DNA from: Candidatus Sulfotelmatobacter sp.
Lineage (GTDB): Bacteria > Acidobacteriota > Terriglobia > Terriglobales > Acidobacteriaceae
Assembly: GCA_036500765.1 (NCBI GenBank)
Contig: DASYBM010000009.1
Location: 1-64,000, forward strand
Length of the DNA: 64,000 bases
Direction of reading: 5' to 3'
The notes beneath the pieces were generated by a model. That model worked only from the letters and a program-made list of their open reading frames with translations, was not told the origin of the DNA and ran no database searches. Both the position numbers and the translations under genes were made by a program. Each line of letters opens with the position of its first letter. Position 1 is the first letter of the stretch. This document shows, one piece after another, positions 34,817 through 45,473 of the stretch.

Positions 34817-35104
34817 ATGGTGGTGTTGGCTGTTACGTGGATGGCGAAGGTTGGGCACGAGGCCGAAGTTGCCGCGATCTTTGAGAAGCTGACCGAACAA
34901 TCCCGCAAGGAACCGGGAGTCCTCATGTTCCAGGCGCACCGGCACAAGACCGAACCGCGCCGCTACTTCGTGTACGAGCAATATAAAGATGACGCCGCGC
35001 TCGAAGCCCATCGCACCACGCCGCATTTCCTACAGTATGCGAAGAAAGACCTGCCCAAGGTTGGCGATCGCGTGGAAGGGCATTTGTATGAGCCGTTGGG
35101 ATGA
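34817..35104 (+). CDS. Antibiotic biosynthesis monooxygenase (ABM)-type protein
   Basis: 95 residues, AGGAG upstream of ATG. The ferredoxin-like alpha+beta fold is evident: VLAVTWMAKVGHEAEVAAIFEKLTEQSRKEPGVLMFQAHR, YFVYEQYKDDAALEAHRTTPHF. It is 45 nt after purA. ABM proteins include quinone-oxidising and autoinducer-processing enzymes; the substrate is unknown. Confidence 0.9.
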   Translation: MVVLAVTWMAKVGHEAEVAAIFEKLTEQSRKEPGVLMFQAHRHKTEPRRYFVYEQYKDDAALEAHRTTPHFLQYAKKDLPKVGDRVEGHLYEPLG

Positions 35105-35164
35105 TTGTGGGCGCGGGCGCTCCCGCCTGCGTTGGCTGCCCGCGAGGCAAGCCGACTCGAACGC

Positions 35165-35356
35165 CTATTTCGCTTTATCAATCATCAGTTCCCCGCCGCT
35201 TGCGTAACTCTCTTTTGAAACTTCGTTGAACGCCACGATAATCCCCTCGCGGCGCGCGCCCGCTTCTTCCACCAGAGCGTCGGTGATGCGCTTCGCGATC
35301 TTACGCTTCTGATCGGCGGTTCGGCCTTGCAGCATTGTTACTTGAACCATCGGCAT
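35165..35356 (-). CDS. 4-Oxalocrotonate tautomerase-family protein
   Basis: 63 residues from ATG 35356, so that the mature chain starts with Pro, the catalytic residue of this superfamily (PMVQVTMLQGRTADQKRKIAKRITDALVEEAG). The following Arg residues in GRTADQ and GARREGIIV correspond to substrate-binding positions. It probably forms hexamers. A start four residues earlier exists but would hide the proline. Substrate unknown. Confidence 0.93.
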   Translation of the reverse strand: MPMVQVTMLQGRTADQKRKIAKRITDALVEEAGARREGIIVAFNEVSKESYASGGELMIDKAK

Positions 35357-35432
35357 AAGAAACTCCACAAATTCACTCTGGGCTCGGCAGCGAGGGCAAG
35401 ATGCCCTCGCGACAGCCGCCGAGACGGCGGCG

Positions 35433-35858
35433 CTACTGGGTCAATTCGTATCCCGCAAAGAAAAAGCTCAGTTCAAACCGCGCTGTATCTTCGCCGTCCG
35501 ATCCGTGAATCGCGTTGTGCTCAATGTTGGTCGCCCACTTCTTGCGGATGGTGCCTTCCTCGGCCTGGGCCGGGTTGGTCGCGCCCATCAGTTTGCGCAG
35601 ATCGGCAATAGCATTTTCTTTTTCCAGAGCAAGCACAACGATCGGTCCGCTCGACATGAAATCGGTCAGCGTGCCGAAGAAGGGCCGGCTGGCATGCACG
35701 GCATAAAACTGCTCGGCCTGATGCTTGGAAATTTCCAGCATCTTCATGGCGAGGATGCGGAAGCCATTTTTCTCAAACTGCTCAATAATGTCGCCGACCG
35801 CATGCTTGCGTACGGCGTCGGGTTTAACGATAGTGAAAGTGCGTTGCAGAGTTTTCAT
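35433..35858 (-). CDS. ndk: Nucleoside diphosphate kinase
   Basis: 141 residues from ATG 35858; the upstream frame is not family-like. [20 protein letters not shown] starts the fold. The phospho-accepting His is in [29 protein letters not shown] is the nucleotide-binding stretch. It balances NTP and dNTP pools. It lies downstream of sucD, with a small hypothetical between, and may share their transcript, which is sensible because succinyl-CoA synthetase makes NTP. Confidence 0.97.
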   Translation of the reverse strand: MKTLQRTFTIVKPDAVRKHAVGDIIEQFEKNGFRILAMKMLEISKHQAEQFYAVHASRPFFGTLTDFMSSGPIVVLALEKENAIADLRKLMGATNPAQAEEGTIRKKWATNIEHNAIHGSDGEDTARFELSFFFAGYELTQ

Positions 35859-35902
35859 AAGTCGGTCGTTGGTCCTTGAATGATATTGTCTGTAATCGAG
35901 GA

Positions 35903-36178
35903 TCAGGCGCGCGAAACAAATTCCAGGTCTTCGTACTCTCCGATCTGGTCGCTCGGAATGAAAGTCCTGCCAGATACTAGAGGGTCGAGAATGCCAATCC
36001 CACCCCCATCTTCCCTGATGTACCAAACAATTTCCGGGTCGACGTCATTCGGATCCCAGGCCACAAGCTCAATCTCCGCCGCATTTCCATGGAAACGCAC
36101 ATGGTCGCCTTTCTTAATCTCTTCGCCCGATCGGTATCTCGGAGGCTGAGCAGACATAAAGGGGATCTGCGAACGCAC
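35903..36178 (-). CDS. Small KOW/SH3-like hypothetical protein
   Basis: 91 residues from GTG 36178, or 84 from ATG 36157. [27 protein letters not shown] and the later [25 protein letters not shown] suggest a small barrel domain. It lies between sucD and ndk with gaps under 30 and 50 nt. Function unknown. Confidence 0.65.
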   Translation of the reverse strand: MRSQIPFMSAQPPRYRSGEEIKKGDHVRFHGNAAEIELVAWDPNDVDPEIVWYIREDGGGIGILDPLVSGRTFIPSDQIGEYEDLEFVSRA

Positions 36179-36185
36179 CCTCGGA

Positions 36186-37064
36186 CTAGACAGGGGCTCC
36201 GATCGCGGCTGCTAGCGCCTCACCAATCGCCGCCGGCGACTTCGCCACGCGGATGCCACAGTCTTCCAGCGCTTTCATCTTCTCCGCGGCTGTGCCTTTG
36301 CCGCCGGAGATGATCGCTCCGGCATGTCCCATGCGCCGTCCCGGAGGCGCCGTCTGTCCGGCGATAAATCCGACCACCGGCTTCTTCATTTTCGCCTTCA
36401 CAAATTCGGCGGCGCTTTCCTCGGCGTTGCCGCCAATTTCGCCGATCATGATCACGGCTTCGGTCTCAGGATCGCGGTTGAACAAGTCGAGGGCATCGAT
36501 AAAATTCGTTCCGATAATCGGATCGCCGCCGATCCCAATCGCGGTGGACTGTCCGATGCCGCGCTGGGTAAGCTGATGCACGGCCTCATACGTCAGCGTG
36601 CCCGAGCGCGAGACGATTCCGATTGAGCCTTCTTTATGAATCGAAGCCGGCATGATCCCGATTTTGCATTTCCCCGGCGAAATAATTCCCGGACAGTTAG
36701 GCCCGATCAGCCGCGACTTCCGATCCTGCAAGAATTCCCACGCCTTCACCATGTCCAGCGTCGGGATGCCTTCGGTGATGCAGACGATCAAATCGATTTC
36801 GGCATCGGCCGCCTCCATGATGGCGTCGGCGGCGAACGGCGGCGGCACAAAAATCACCGTGGCGTTGGCGCCTGTCTTGTCGGCGGCCTCTTGAACCGTA
36901 TTGAAAATCGGCCAGCCCTCGTGCGTGGTCCCGCCCTTGCCGGGGGTCACTCCGCCTACGATTTGGGTGCCGTAGGCGGCACTCGTCTTGGCATGAAACG
37001 TTCCTTCGCGCCCGGTGAGTCCCTGCACGATGACCCGCGTATTCTTATCGACCAGAATTGCCAT
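36186..37064 (-). CDS. sucD: Succinyl-CoA synthetase alpha subunit
   Basis: 292 residues. CoA-binding Rossmann fold: [29 protein letters not shown]. The phosphorylated His lies in [19 protein letters not shown] and [13 protein letters not shown] are family signatures. It joins the beta subunit encoded 20 nt upstream to interconvert succinyl-CoA and succinate with NTP formation in the TCA cycle. Confidence 0.98.
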   Translation of the reverse strand: MAILVDKNTRVIVQGLTGREGTFHAKTSAAYGTQIVGGVTPGKGGTTHEGWPIFNTVQEAADKTGANATVIFVPPPFAADAIMEAADAEIDLIVCITEGIPTLDMVKAWEFLQDRKSRLIGPNCPGIISPGKCKIGIMPASIHKEGSIGIVSRSGTLTYEAVHQLTQRGIGQSTAIGIGGDPIIGTNFIDALDLFNRDPETEAVIMIGEIGGNAEESAAEFVKAKMKKPVVGFIAGQTAPPGRRMGHAGAIISGGKGTAAEKMKALEDCGIRVAKSPAAIGEALAAAIGAPV

Positions 37065-37084
37065 AAATAATCCTCGCTACGCTT

Positions 37085-38281
<1,197 letters not shown>

Positions 38282-38494
38282 AATGAAGCTCAGTATGAAG
38301 CTCGTTAGTTAGAAATCGGAAAGGACCCCTGCTTGCGGCGACGCGCTACGGCAGCAAACCTGCAATTCTATAGAACGCCGGGGAATTAGGGCAAACGCAG
38401 TGCTCCACTTTCGGGGTGCGACTTTCTCCGTAACAACACATCCAAGTAACCGCCTTAACCGGCCGCACCCGGTTGAGGGTCAAGAGGTTTTCGC

Positions 38495-39148
38495 GTGAAG
38501 CTTGTGTCCTTGAACGTGGCGCGTCCGCAGCTAATGGTTTTCAAAGAACAAACCATTAACACGGCTATTGCGAAGAAGCCGGTGTCGGGTCCGCTGGAGT
38601 TGCGCACGTTGAATCTCGACGGCGACCGCCAGGCCGACCTCAGTGTTCATGGAGGGCCGAATAAGGCGGTCTACGGTTATCCTGCTGAGCACTACCCATA
38701 TTGGCAACAGGAATTTCCGGGCCTGGATATGCCGGCGGGAATGTTTGGAGAGAATTTCACGACTACAGGTTTGAAAGAAGACGACCTTCACGTAGGCGAT
38801 CGCCTGCGGCTCGGTTCCGCAACCCTAATGGTCCGACAGCCGCGAATGCCTTGCTACAAGCTCGCCGCCAAGTTTCAGCGCGACGACATGATCGGGCGGT
38901 TTCTGCGCAGCGGCCGCAGCGGTTTCTACTTCTCTGTCGAGCAGGAAGGCACAGTCGCAGCCGGGGACACCTTCGAGTTGATCGAGCGCAATCCGGATGG
39001 AATCACGATCGCAGAAATGAACCGGCTGTTCGTGCACGAAAAATACAATCACGATCTGCTTCGCAAAGCGATTCAAACTCCGGCCCTGCCGCAAGACTGG
39101 CGCGAATATTTCGCGGCACGAGTCGATCGCCCGGCGATCTCGAAATAG
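38495..39148 (+). CDS. MOSC-domain protein (YiiM-like)
   Basis: 217 residues from a GTG with AGAGG 8 nt upstream. The MOSC core is complete: SVHGGPNKAVYGYPAEHYPYW, GMFGENFTTTGL, GDRLRLGSATLMVRQPRMPCYKLA with the molybdenum-ligand Cys, and GFYFSVEQEGTVAAGD. A C-terminal 3-alpha extension follows (TIAEMNRLFVHEKYNHDLLRKAI), as in E. coli YiiM. It likely reduces N-hydroxylated compounds with molybdenum cofactor. Confidence 0.95.
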   Translation: MKLVSLNVARPQLMVFKEQTINTAIAKKPVSGPLELRTLNLDGDRQADLSVHGGPNKAVYGYPAEHYPYWQQEFPGLDMPAGMFGENFTTTGLKEDDLHVGDRLRLGSATLMVRQPRMPCYKLAAKFQRDDMIGRFLRSGRSGFYFSVEQEGTVAAGDTFELIERNPDGITIAEMNRLFVHEKYNHDLLRKAIQTPALPQDWREYFAARVDRPAISK

Positions 39149-39253
39149 CGATCACGAATCGGAAATCGTGAGTAGCGCAGGTCGGTAGCCCTCATCGTCT
39201 GTTCGAAGACATCGCGGGAACCGCAGTCATGCCGTACAATTCGGCGTTACCGC

Positions 39254-40345
39254 ATGATCCTCGACGCTCTTCATCGCATCGCGCACAACGCCGAATCGCT
39301 CGGCCGGGCCGGGGCTCGCGAGGTAATGGCGGAAGTGCTGGCCGGCCAATGCACTGACGCTCAAATCGCCGCCCTGCTCACCGCTCTGCGCATGAAAGGC
39401 GAGTCGGTCGAAGAGATCGTAGGCTTTGCCGAAGCCATCCGCGCAGCAGCCTCACCTTTGCCGATTGAGCGCAACAGCGGACCGAGTGAGCTCGCCGTAA
39501 CCGGCACCGGTCGCGATGCTCTCGCCGAATCTCTCGAAGACGAATCTCTCGTCGACACCAGCGGCACCGGCGGCGATGCCAGCGGCACCTTCAACATTTC
39601 CACCGCCACGGCGCTCGTCACCGCCGGAGCCGGCGTACGCGTCGCCAAGCACGGCAATCGCAGCATCAGCTCGAAATGCGGCTCCGCCGACGTGGTCGAA
39701 GCCCTGGGCGTGAACATTCAGCTTTCGCCTGAACGCGCCGCAGAATGCCTGCGCGAAATCGGCATCTGCTTTCTGTACGCGCCGAATCTGCATCCTGCGA
39801 TGAAGCAAGTGCAGGGCGTTCGCCGCGAGCTGCGCATGCGAACGATGTTCAACCTGCTTGGCCCGTTGACCAATCCAGCGCGAGCCTCGGGGCAGGTAGT
39901 GGGAGTTTATTCGCTGGCTCTAGTCGAGAAGTTGGCCGAAGCGTTGAGCTTGCTGGGCCTGCGCCGCGCGCTCGTGGTGCACGGACTCGACGGACTCGAC
40001 GAAATCACGATCACCGGCATGACGCGCATCGCTGAGGCTCGCGACGGAGCAGTCCGAACCTATGAAGTGGAGCCCGAAGAGTTCGGCCTGCCGCGCGCCA
40101 GCCTGAGTGATATTGCCGGAGGCGATGCCACCGAGAATGCCGCGATCATTCGCGCGATCCTGGCTGGGGAAGAGTCGGCGCGGCGGGATGTTGTCCTCCT
40201 GAACGCAGCCGCGGCCCTGGTCGCCGCGGGAAAGGGCAATCATATTGCCGAGACCATTCCGCTCGCAGCGAAATCCATCGATTCCGGCGCCGCCGCAGAA
40301 AAGCTGGAAAAACTGATAAATTTTACCCACTCGGCGAGGAGTTGA
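39254..40345 (+). CDS. trpD: Anthranilate phosphoribosyltransferase
   Basis: 363 residues. N-terminal helices: [48 protein letters not shown]. The PRPP-binding site is [22 protein letters not shown]. Also [21 protein letters not shown] and [15 protein letters not shown]. It transfers phosphoribose to anthranilate in tryptophan synthesis. An extra ~24-residue segment (encoded at 39472-39543, [23 protein letters not shown]) separates the early helices from VDTSGTGGD, where most homologues have only a few residues. No other trp genes are here. Confidence 0.96.
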   Translation: MILDALHRIAHNAESLGRAGAREVMAEVLAGQCTDAQIAALLTALRMKGESVEEIVGFAEAIRAAASPLPIERNSGPSELAVTGTGRDALAESLEDESLVDTSGTGGDASGTFNISTATALVTAGAGVRVAKHGNRSISSKCGSADVVEALGVNIQLSPERAAECLREIGICFLYAPNLHPAMKQVQGVRRELRMRTMFNLLGPLTNPARASGQVVGVYSLALVEKLAEALSLLGLRRALVVHGLDGLDEITITGMTRIAEARDGAVRTYEVEPEEFGLPRASLSDIAGGDATENAAIIRAILAGEESARRDVVLLNAAAALVAAGKGNHIAETIPLAAKSIDSGAAAEKLEKLINFTHSARS

Positions 40346-40346
40346 C

Positions 40347-40751
40347 ATGTCGTGCGTTCTTCGGGCGAGCGGAGCGAATTTCGATGTGGATTCTTTCCTG
40401 AAAGACTCCACTCTTAGGCCTTTGATCGTCTATCACCGCGGGTCCGTTCGTTTCCCATCCTCAAATCGGACCCAGCGGTTGGAAGAGGAGTCTGGGATGA
40501 ATGTCGAGGTGAGCGCAAAAGAGTTTTCGGATCTGCCAGGGCAAATTCGGAATGCGATCCAGTTCCTGTTGGATAACACCTATGAACTTGACCGGCTCGT
40601 CGGCTTTCCGGAACTGCAACGGATTGTGCTCGATTTTCCGGTGGAGAACCGAGACGTTCCTGTCCAGAGTGACACATTTCCTGCTGAACTGGCACTTTTA
40701 TTGGGTAACTTGCGTATCGGATTGGTGGTCTCCCATTATCGCGCGCACTAA
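40347..40751 (+). CDS. Hypothetical protein coupled to trpD
   Basis: 134 residues. ATG 40347 is one base after the trpD stop, with AGGAG 6-7 nt upstream, so translation is probably coupled. SCVLRASGANFDVDSFLKDSTLRPLIVYHRG, then EESGMNVEVSAKEFSDLPGQIRNAIQFLLDN and LDFPVENRDVPVQSDTFPAELALLLG. It looks like a compact alpha+beta domain. No family named; no evident link to tryptophan. Confidence 0.75.
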   Translation: MSCVLRASGANFDVDSFLKDSTLRPLIVYHRGSVRFPSSNRTQRLEEESGMNVEVSAKEFSDLPGQIRNAIQFLLDNTYELDRLVGFPELQRIVLDFPVENRDVPVQSDTFPAELALLLGNLRIGLVVSHYRAH

Positions 40752-40772
40752 CCGTGCCTCTGCGGTCAAGAA

Positions 40773-42488
40773 TTACTTTTCAACCGATTCAACTTTGAAC
40801 ACGTTATTGGTCACGTCGCTCTCCGGCACGCTGCCGTCGTTGACCACGACTTCCTGGGGAGCGGCCGCAACCTCCACCCGAATCACCGCCTTGTTCTTGG
40901 CTTGCACCACGAGTCGCCGCATGATCTCCCCACCGGCAAATTTGACGATAACGGGAACTTCCGCCCCGGCGGTTCCCGAATTGTCGATGGTGACGGTCAC
41001 TATGAACAAGCCGGTCATCGTCTTGTGCGGGAAGACTGAGTCCACTTTAAAGTCCGGCAGGCCGCGGTCGCGATAGACCCAGTCATCGAAGAACCACTCC
41101 AGATCGCGCGGAGTATGCGCGGCAATCAGCCGTTGCATATAGGAAGGCTCTTTATCCTGCTCGGGACGGTAAGCGGCCAGCGCCTTTTTCAGCGCCGCGT
41201 CGCCGACTATGTCGCGCAGCATCCACCAGACAAACATCGCCTTGCTGCGATAAAGTTCCTCGCTGATAGTATTCACCAGCGAGCGCTTCACTTCATCTTC
41301 CGATCGCGGAGCGGCCGTCGACTGCTCGAGTTGCCCCAGCGCAAAGCGATGCAATCCCATGTATTCAATTGCCGCGGCGCGTCCCTTCTCGCGTTCCAGA
41401 TAGAGCGCCTGCGCGAAGTGGGCCAGGCCTTCTTCGATCCAGGGACGGAATGAAAAGAATGCGGCGTGCGTAAGTTGATGGGCCGCGGCCAGGCCTGCCA
41501 GTTTTGAATCGCTGTTTCCAAATGGCGTCAGCAAAAAGGAGCCGCTCTCAAAGGGTGCGGCGTTAGGATCGGGAAGGTCTGCGGTTTGAGCTTTTTCGCG
41601 AATCGTTCCAAACCATTCCGCGATCAAGGGAGAGATCTTTTCGGCTTCGTCGGCATAATTGACGGCCGACGAGTCGTGGCCTCGCAGGTAGTGAACGTCG
41701 ATATTTGGCCGACGGGTAATTTCGTAATCCGCTATCACGAAGCTCGGAACAACTGCGCCGAGCCGGTCGAACGTGCAGACTGTCTCCTGTGCATGAGTGA
41801 CTCCTGCGTCCATGTCATGCGATCCGCAAGCTGGAACAAAAATCCCTGACCGCTCAAAATGCAAATGCATCTTCGATCCGGCTTCTCGCGTTTTCCATCG
41901 ATTCACAACTTCAAACAAGCTGTTGCCTTCGGAAAGATTCGCGACTTCGGTCGCAATCGGATACCACGCCACGTACCCCACTCCGCGCACGGCTGAGAAT
42001 TTTTCATCAATCTGGTCCCAGTCGGTGCTGTTTGCCGCCTCCTCGGGCGTGCCGATGCGCGTCAGTCGAGTCGCATCGAGCAGGATGACGCCTTCGTACG
42101 CGATCTCCAGTTCGACGGTTCCCTGGGGAGCAACCGGTTGCGGCAGCGTCACGATGGCTTCGGAGAGCGAGCCGGTATGATCGATGTCGGAAGTGTAAGT
42201 CTGCGTGACGAACTGCACCGCCTGGTCGCTCACTTTTACCGAGCGCCAATCGAGCGACGACGAAATCTGCAGCACGGCAATCTTCTGCGCACTCTGCGAG
42301 TCGTTGCGCAGAATGACTTTGCCGCGCACTCCGAGGCGATGCTGTTCCGGCTCGATCCGGACGTTCAGATCGTAATTGGAGATGCTGAAGGCCTCGCGGT
42401 CGAGGGCAAGTGCGCCTGGCGCCAAAGAACAAAGCAGGCACAATAATCCGAATCGTACAACGCGCGACCTTATTTCGCAGAACTTCAT
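40773..42488 (-). CDS. Secreted gluzincin-like (M1-type) peptidase homologue with altered active site
   Basis: 571 residues. A signal peptide (FGLLCLLCSLAPGALA) is followed by an N-terminal beta domain (NYDLNVRIEPEQHRLGVRGKVILRN) resembling M1 aminopeptidase domain I. The zinc motif appears as HQLTH (41466-41480), not HExxH: Gln replaces the catalytic Glu. The next acidic ligand may be in RPWIEEGLAHF, closer than the usual 18 residues. The C-terminal domain has Ig-like strands. It could be a catalytically dead homologue or a variant. Its last 4 nt overlap nothing upstream; the rlmB gene stop overlaps its start. Confidence 0.82.
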   Translation of the reverse strand: MKFCEIRSRVVRFGLLCLLCSLAPGALALDREAFSISNYDLNVRIEPEQHRLGVRGKVILRNDSQSAQKIAVLQISSSLDWRSVKVSDQAVQFVTQTYTSDIDHTGSLSEAIVTLPQPVAPQGTVELEIAYEGVILLDATRLTRIGTPEEAANSTDWDQIDEKFSAVRGVGYVAWYPIATEVANLSEGNSLFEVVNRWKTREAGSKMHLHFERSGIFVPACGSHDMDAGVTHAQETVCTFDRLGAVVPSFVIADYEITRRPNIDVHYLRGHDSSAVNYADEAEKISPLIAEWFGTIREKAQTADLPDPNAAPFESGSFLLTPFGNSDSKLAGLAAAHQLTHAAFFSFRPWIEEGLAHFAQALYLEREKGRAAAIEYMGLHRFALGQLEQSTAAPRSEDEVKRSLVNTISEELYRSKAMFVWWMLRDIVGDAALKKALAAYRPEQDKEPSYMQRLIAAHTPRDLEWFFDDWVYRDRGLPDFKVDSVFPHKTMTGLFIVTVTIDNSGTAGAEVPVIVKFAGGEIMRRLVVQAKNKAVIRVEVAAAPQEVVVNDGSVPESDVTNNVFKVESVEK

Positions 42489-43240
42489 TCGGGATTAGAT
42501 GCTTGCTTCGCCCGCCGCTGCCGCACGATCTCATACAGCACAACGCCGGCAGCGACCGAAACATTCAGGGACGGCACTTTACCCAGCATGGGAATCGAAA
42601 CCAGGAAATCGCACTTGCGCTTCACCAGATCGTGCAGCCCCTTGCCCTCGCCGCCCAGCACCAGCGCGCAGTCCATGTTGTAGTCGAGCGCGTCGTAGGT
42701 TTGTTTGGAACGTTCGTCCAGCCCGACCGTCCACACATTGTGCTCTTTCAGTTCTTCGATCGAGCGCGCGATGTTCGTGACTTTCGCGATCGGCATGTGC
42801 TCGCTCGCTCCCGCCGAAACCTTAGTGACTGTCCCGGTCACGCTCGCGGCCCGACGTTCGGGAATCACAATGCCGTTGGCGCCGGCGGCGTCCGCCGTGC
42901 GCAGGATCGCACCGAGATTGTGCGGATCCTCCACGCCATCGAGCACCACCACCAGCGAATATTCCGCGCGCTTGGCGGCAATGACGTCTTCAAGATCGTT
43001 ATATTGTTTGGCGGATGTGACGGCGACCACGCCCTGATGCGCCGCGTTGCCGGCCATCTGGTCAAGTTCCGTACGCTGAAGAAAACGCACCGGCACGCTC
43101 AACCGCCGGCAATCTTCAATCAGACGTTGCAAGCGGATGTCGTGCCGCTCCTTGGCCATCCCAACCCACTCAAACGCCCGTCCGCGCGCCTTCAGGGCCT
43201 CGGTCACAGAGTTGATGCCATAAATGTAGTGCATGAGCAT
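42485..43240 (-). CDS. rlmB: 23S rRNA (guanosine-2'-O)-methyltransferase RlmB
   Basis: 251 residues (249 if the second ATG is used). The N-terminal L30e-like substrate domain (HYIYGINSVTEALKARGRAFEWV) precedes a SPOUT knot: VVLDGVEDPHNLGAILRTADAAGANGIVIPERRA, LVLGGEGKGL and IPMLGKVPSLNVSVAAGVVLYE. It methylates G2251 in E. coli 23S rRNA. Its stop overlaps the start of the gluzincin-like gene by 4 nt, indicating coupling. Confidence 0.95.
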   Translation of the reverse strand: MLMHYIYGINSVTEALKARGRAFEWVGMAKERHDIRLQRLIEDCRRLSVPVRFLQRTELDQMAGNAAHQGVVAVTSAKQYNDLEDVIAAKRAEYSLVVVLDGVEDPHNLGAILRTADAAGANGIVIPERRAASVTGTVTKVSAGASEHMPIAKVTNIARSIEELKEHNVWTVGLDERSKQTYDALDYNMDCALVLGGEGKGLHDLVKRKCDFLVSIPMLGKVPSLNVSVAAGVVLYEIVRQRRAKQASNPE

Positions 43241-43342
43241 TCAGTGTATCGAAACTGGCACGCCAATGCGGTTGCGATGTAGTTTCAGTGAGCCAGTCAC
43301 GCAACGGTTTTCACCGGACTCCAGCTCTTCGCTGAAAGGCAG

Positions 43343-43364
43343 CCCCGGACGCATTCGTCCGGGG
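43343..43364. repeat. Hairpin repeat, GGACG-CATT-CGTCC family (arms CCCCGGACG)
   Basis: CCCCGGACG, loop CATT, CGTCCGGGG, 9-bp perfect stem between rlmB and the methyltransferase-like gene. Confidence 0.88.
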
Positions 43365-43428
43365 CCGTTTACAGCTCCACGCTCCCGCACAAGTTCGGTT
43401 CGGCTATGTGATTTTGTAAAATTCTCTC

Positions 43429-44019
43429 ATGTACTTGCTCCGCACCCTGGGATGGCTCTGCTGCGTCGTCTACTCGACCATCCCTGCGTTCTGGCTGATG
43501 ATCCATCCCCGAGTCGAGCGCTGGCGGCAAAGCCATCGTTCGCCGTTCCGCCTACTGTTGCCCGCCTGGATGGTGATGTGGATCGCGGTAGGTGCGGTTA
43601 CCGCCCCGTGGCGCGCTGTGACGATATATTCGACTTGGTGGAGTTGGTTTCCTGCTGTACTCTTTTTCGCCGCCGGAATCTCCATTTACAAGCGCGCCGG
43701 CGCCCACTTCAGTTGGGCCCAACTCGGAGGCCTCCCCGAGATTCGCCCTGGAGAAGTTCGCGCCGAAAACCATGCTCAGCGCCTCATCACCACCGGCATC
43801 CGCTCCCGAGTTCGCCACCCCATCTATCTCGGCCATCTCTGCGAGATGCTGGCCTGGAGCATCGGAACGGGCCTCGCCGTCTGCTGGCTCCTCACCGCCT
43901 TAGCCATCGTCACCGGCGCAGTCATGATTCGCATGGAAGATGCCGAACTGGAGAAGCGCTTTGGGGAAGCGTGGAAACGATATCGAGCGTCAGTGCCCGC
44001 GATTCTGCCGCGTCCGTGA
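43429..44019 (+). CDS. Isoprenylcysteine methyltransferase-like membrane protein
   Basis: 196 residues with membrane helices at about 5-25, 42-60, 65-85 and 135-160. The C-terminal signature TTGIRSRVRHPIYLGHL and MEDAELEKRFGEAWKRYRASVPAILPRP is that of ICMT/phospholipid methyltransferase proteins, in which these parts hold S-adenosylmethionine. The substrate is unknown. Confidence 0.88.
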   Translation: MYLLRTLGWLCCVVYSTIPAFWLMIHPRVERWRQSHRSPFRLLLPAWMVMWIAVGAVTAPWRAVTIYSTWWSWFPAVLFFAAGISIYKRAGAHFSWAQLGGLPEIRPGEVRAENHAQRLITTGIRSRVRHPIYLGHLCEMLAWSIGTGLAVCWLLTALAIVTGAVMIRMEDAELEKRFGEAWKRYRASVPAILPRP

Positions 44020-44064
44020 GAGCGCGGGCTTTTTCGCCCACGCTCCACGTCCGACTCCTTGCGG

Positions 44065-45141
44065 CTATTTCAGTCCTCCCATGGCCGCATTCGTAAGCAT
44101 GAACCAACCGCCTTCGCCTGGATAAAACGGCCAGGGAAAATCGGGGTTTACATTCACGTACTTGTTCTGAATGGTGACAATGTAGTTGTTCACATTCGTC
44201 TTGTCGTTGGCCAGATAAGCCGCGTATGAAATGGCGCACCACGGGAACGGATTATTTTGCGTCGTGAACGACAACGAGGGCCAGCCTGGCCACGCGGCAT
44301 CGAATTTCGAATAGCTCGTATTCGCCTGACTTCCCGTAACCACTTTCTCGAGCCCCGGCCACAACTGCGCTACCGCATCTGGATAAAAGGTGCTCATATT
44401 CGGAGCTGGCGAGCCCGCGTACGGAAGGTACAACTTAGTGGAAGAGTTATAGAGCACTGACTGAATACCCGACAAAATGCTGGAAGCATGGGCCTGATAC
44501 CACGAAGTGGTGGAAGTATCATTCCAGGCCTGCGTCGCCAGCGTAGCAAAATCAGATATTCCTCGATAATCCTCCGAGTTATCCATTAAGTATTCAATTT
44601 GATAATCCGGCTTGGCATAAACCAGGCCGTTACTTTGCTGAAGATTGGTGACGATGTTGCCCGTGACATTCAGAATGTATTCGCCAACCGTGTTCTTAAT
44701 AAAGGACTGAGCGCCTGAGTCCCCGGTGTTCCACAAAGCTTCGGCCAGACTCAGGAACGTCGCGGCGTAGGAGTCCGCCGAGTCGTAGCTGTTGGTCGAG
44801 GTCTCCACGCCATTGGACACGCTGTAGTTGTAGACAGTTCCATAAACACCGTTATAGTCGGGCCAATTCACGTGGGCGAGGTACCAGTTCATCCAGGCTT
44901 CGACCGCTGAAATGCGGTTGGTCGAACTGTCCTTGAGCCAACCAATGGCCGCGAAGTTAGCGAAGTACGGGTCGATCTCCGTGGCGCTATAAAGAATTGC
45001 TCCATCGGAAAGCTGCTGCGTTGCAATGTACTGTCCTGTCTTGGTGAGGTTGTTCTGATAGTTCTGGCATTGGGCGGGGACTGCTGCGAGCGCCATCATT
45101 GCACTAAGCAGCAGAGGAAAGGGAAGGAATCGTGCACACAT
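44065..45141 (-). CDS. Secreted alpha/alpha-toroid candidate (glycosidase-like)
   Basis: 358 residues, AGGAG 9 nt before ATG. A signal peptide (LLLSAMMALAAVPAQC) precedes a helical repeat sequence rich in Asn, Trp and Tyr: GQYIATQQLSDGAILYSATEIDPYFANFAAIGWLKD, WMNWYLAHVNWPDYNGVYGTVYNY, DSADSYAATFLSLAEALW, EDYRGISDFATLA. The order of paired helices with aromatic-acidic loops resembles six-hairpin glycosidases. A catalytic acid is not certain. It may degrade a plant or soil polysaccharide. Confidence 0.65.
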   Translation of the reverse strand: MCARFLPFPLLLSAMMALAAVPAQCQNYQNNLTKTGQYIATQQLSDGAILYSATEIDPYFANFAAIGWLKDSSTNRISAVEAWMNWYLAHVNWPDYNGVYGTVYNYSVSNGVETSTNSYDSADSYAATFLSLAEALWNTGDSGAQSFIKNTVGEYILNVTGNIVTNLQQSNGLVYAKPDYQIEYLMDNSEDYRGISDFATLATQAWNDTSTTSWYQAHASSILSGIQSVLYNSSTKLYLPYAGSPAPNMSTFYPDAVAQLWPGLEKVVTGSQANTSYSKFDAAWPGWPSLSFTTQNNPFPWCAISYAAYLANDKTNVNNYIVTIQNKYVNVNPDFPWPFYPGEGGWFMLTNAAMGGLK

Positions 45142-45258
45142 CGAGGGTAACTCCTGAGATTAGGTTTAGCAGAGGTGGCGGCATTAAGTTGCTGACTTAC
45201 CAGCCGAGGTTGCACGCTTACTAAGAGGTTACAAAAGATGTGTTGCAGCAAGCGTGGC

Positions 45259-45439
45259 GCGGGCACTCCCTTCGACAAGCTCAGGGCAGGCTCTGCCCGC
45301 CACCGTTGTTTTGGCTTTAGTTTTGGTGTTGACTTTGATTTTGACTATAGTTTGGTTTTCGATCGTGAGCGAAATCCTGCGCAAAGCCATAAAAGCAGCG
45401 GGCACAGCCTGCCCTGAGCTTGTCGAAGGGAGTGCCCGC
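45259..45439. repeat. 42-bp inverted repeat pair upstream of lolC
   Basis: Left arm 45259-45300, right arm 45398-45439. The right arm's complement matches the left at 41 of 42 positions. Each arm begins GCGGGCA and ends TGCCCGC, so it is also hairpin-capable. It contains CCCTGAGCTTGTCGAAGGG, which recurs in altered form at 15528. The 97-bp centre is T-rich (TTTTGGCTTTAG). Confidence 0.95.
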
Positions 45440-45459
45440 CCCACACCAGCCCCTCCCGC

Positions 45460-45465
45460 TATAAT
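45460..45465 (+). promoter_or_regulatory. Candidate -10 box for lolC
   Basis: A perfect TATAAT, 48 nt before the lolC ATG and 20 bp after the right arm of the inverted repeat. No consensus -35; the expected position is the end of the repeat arm. Confidence 0.45.
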
Positions 45466-45473
45466 CCCAGTTT

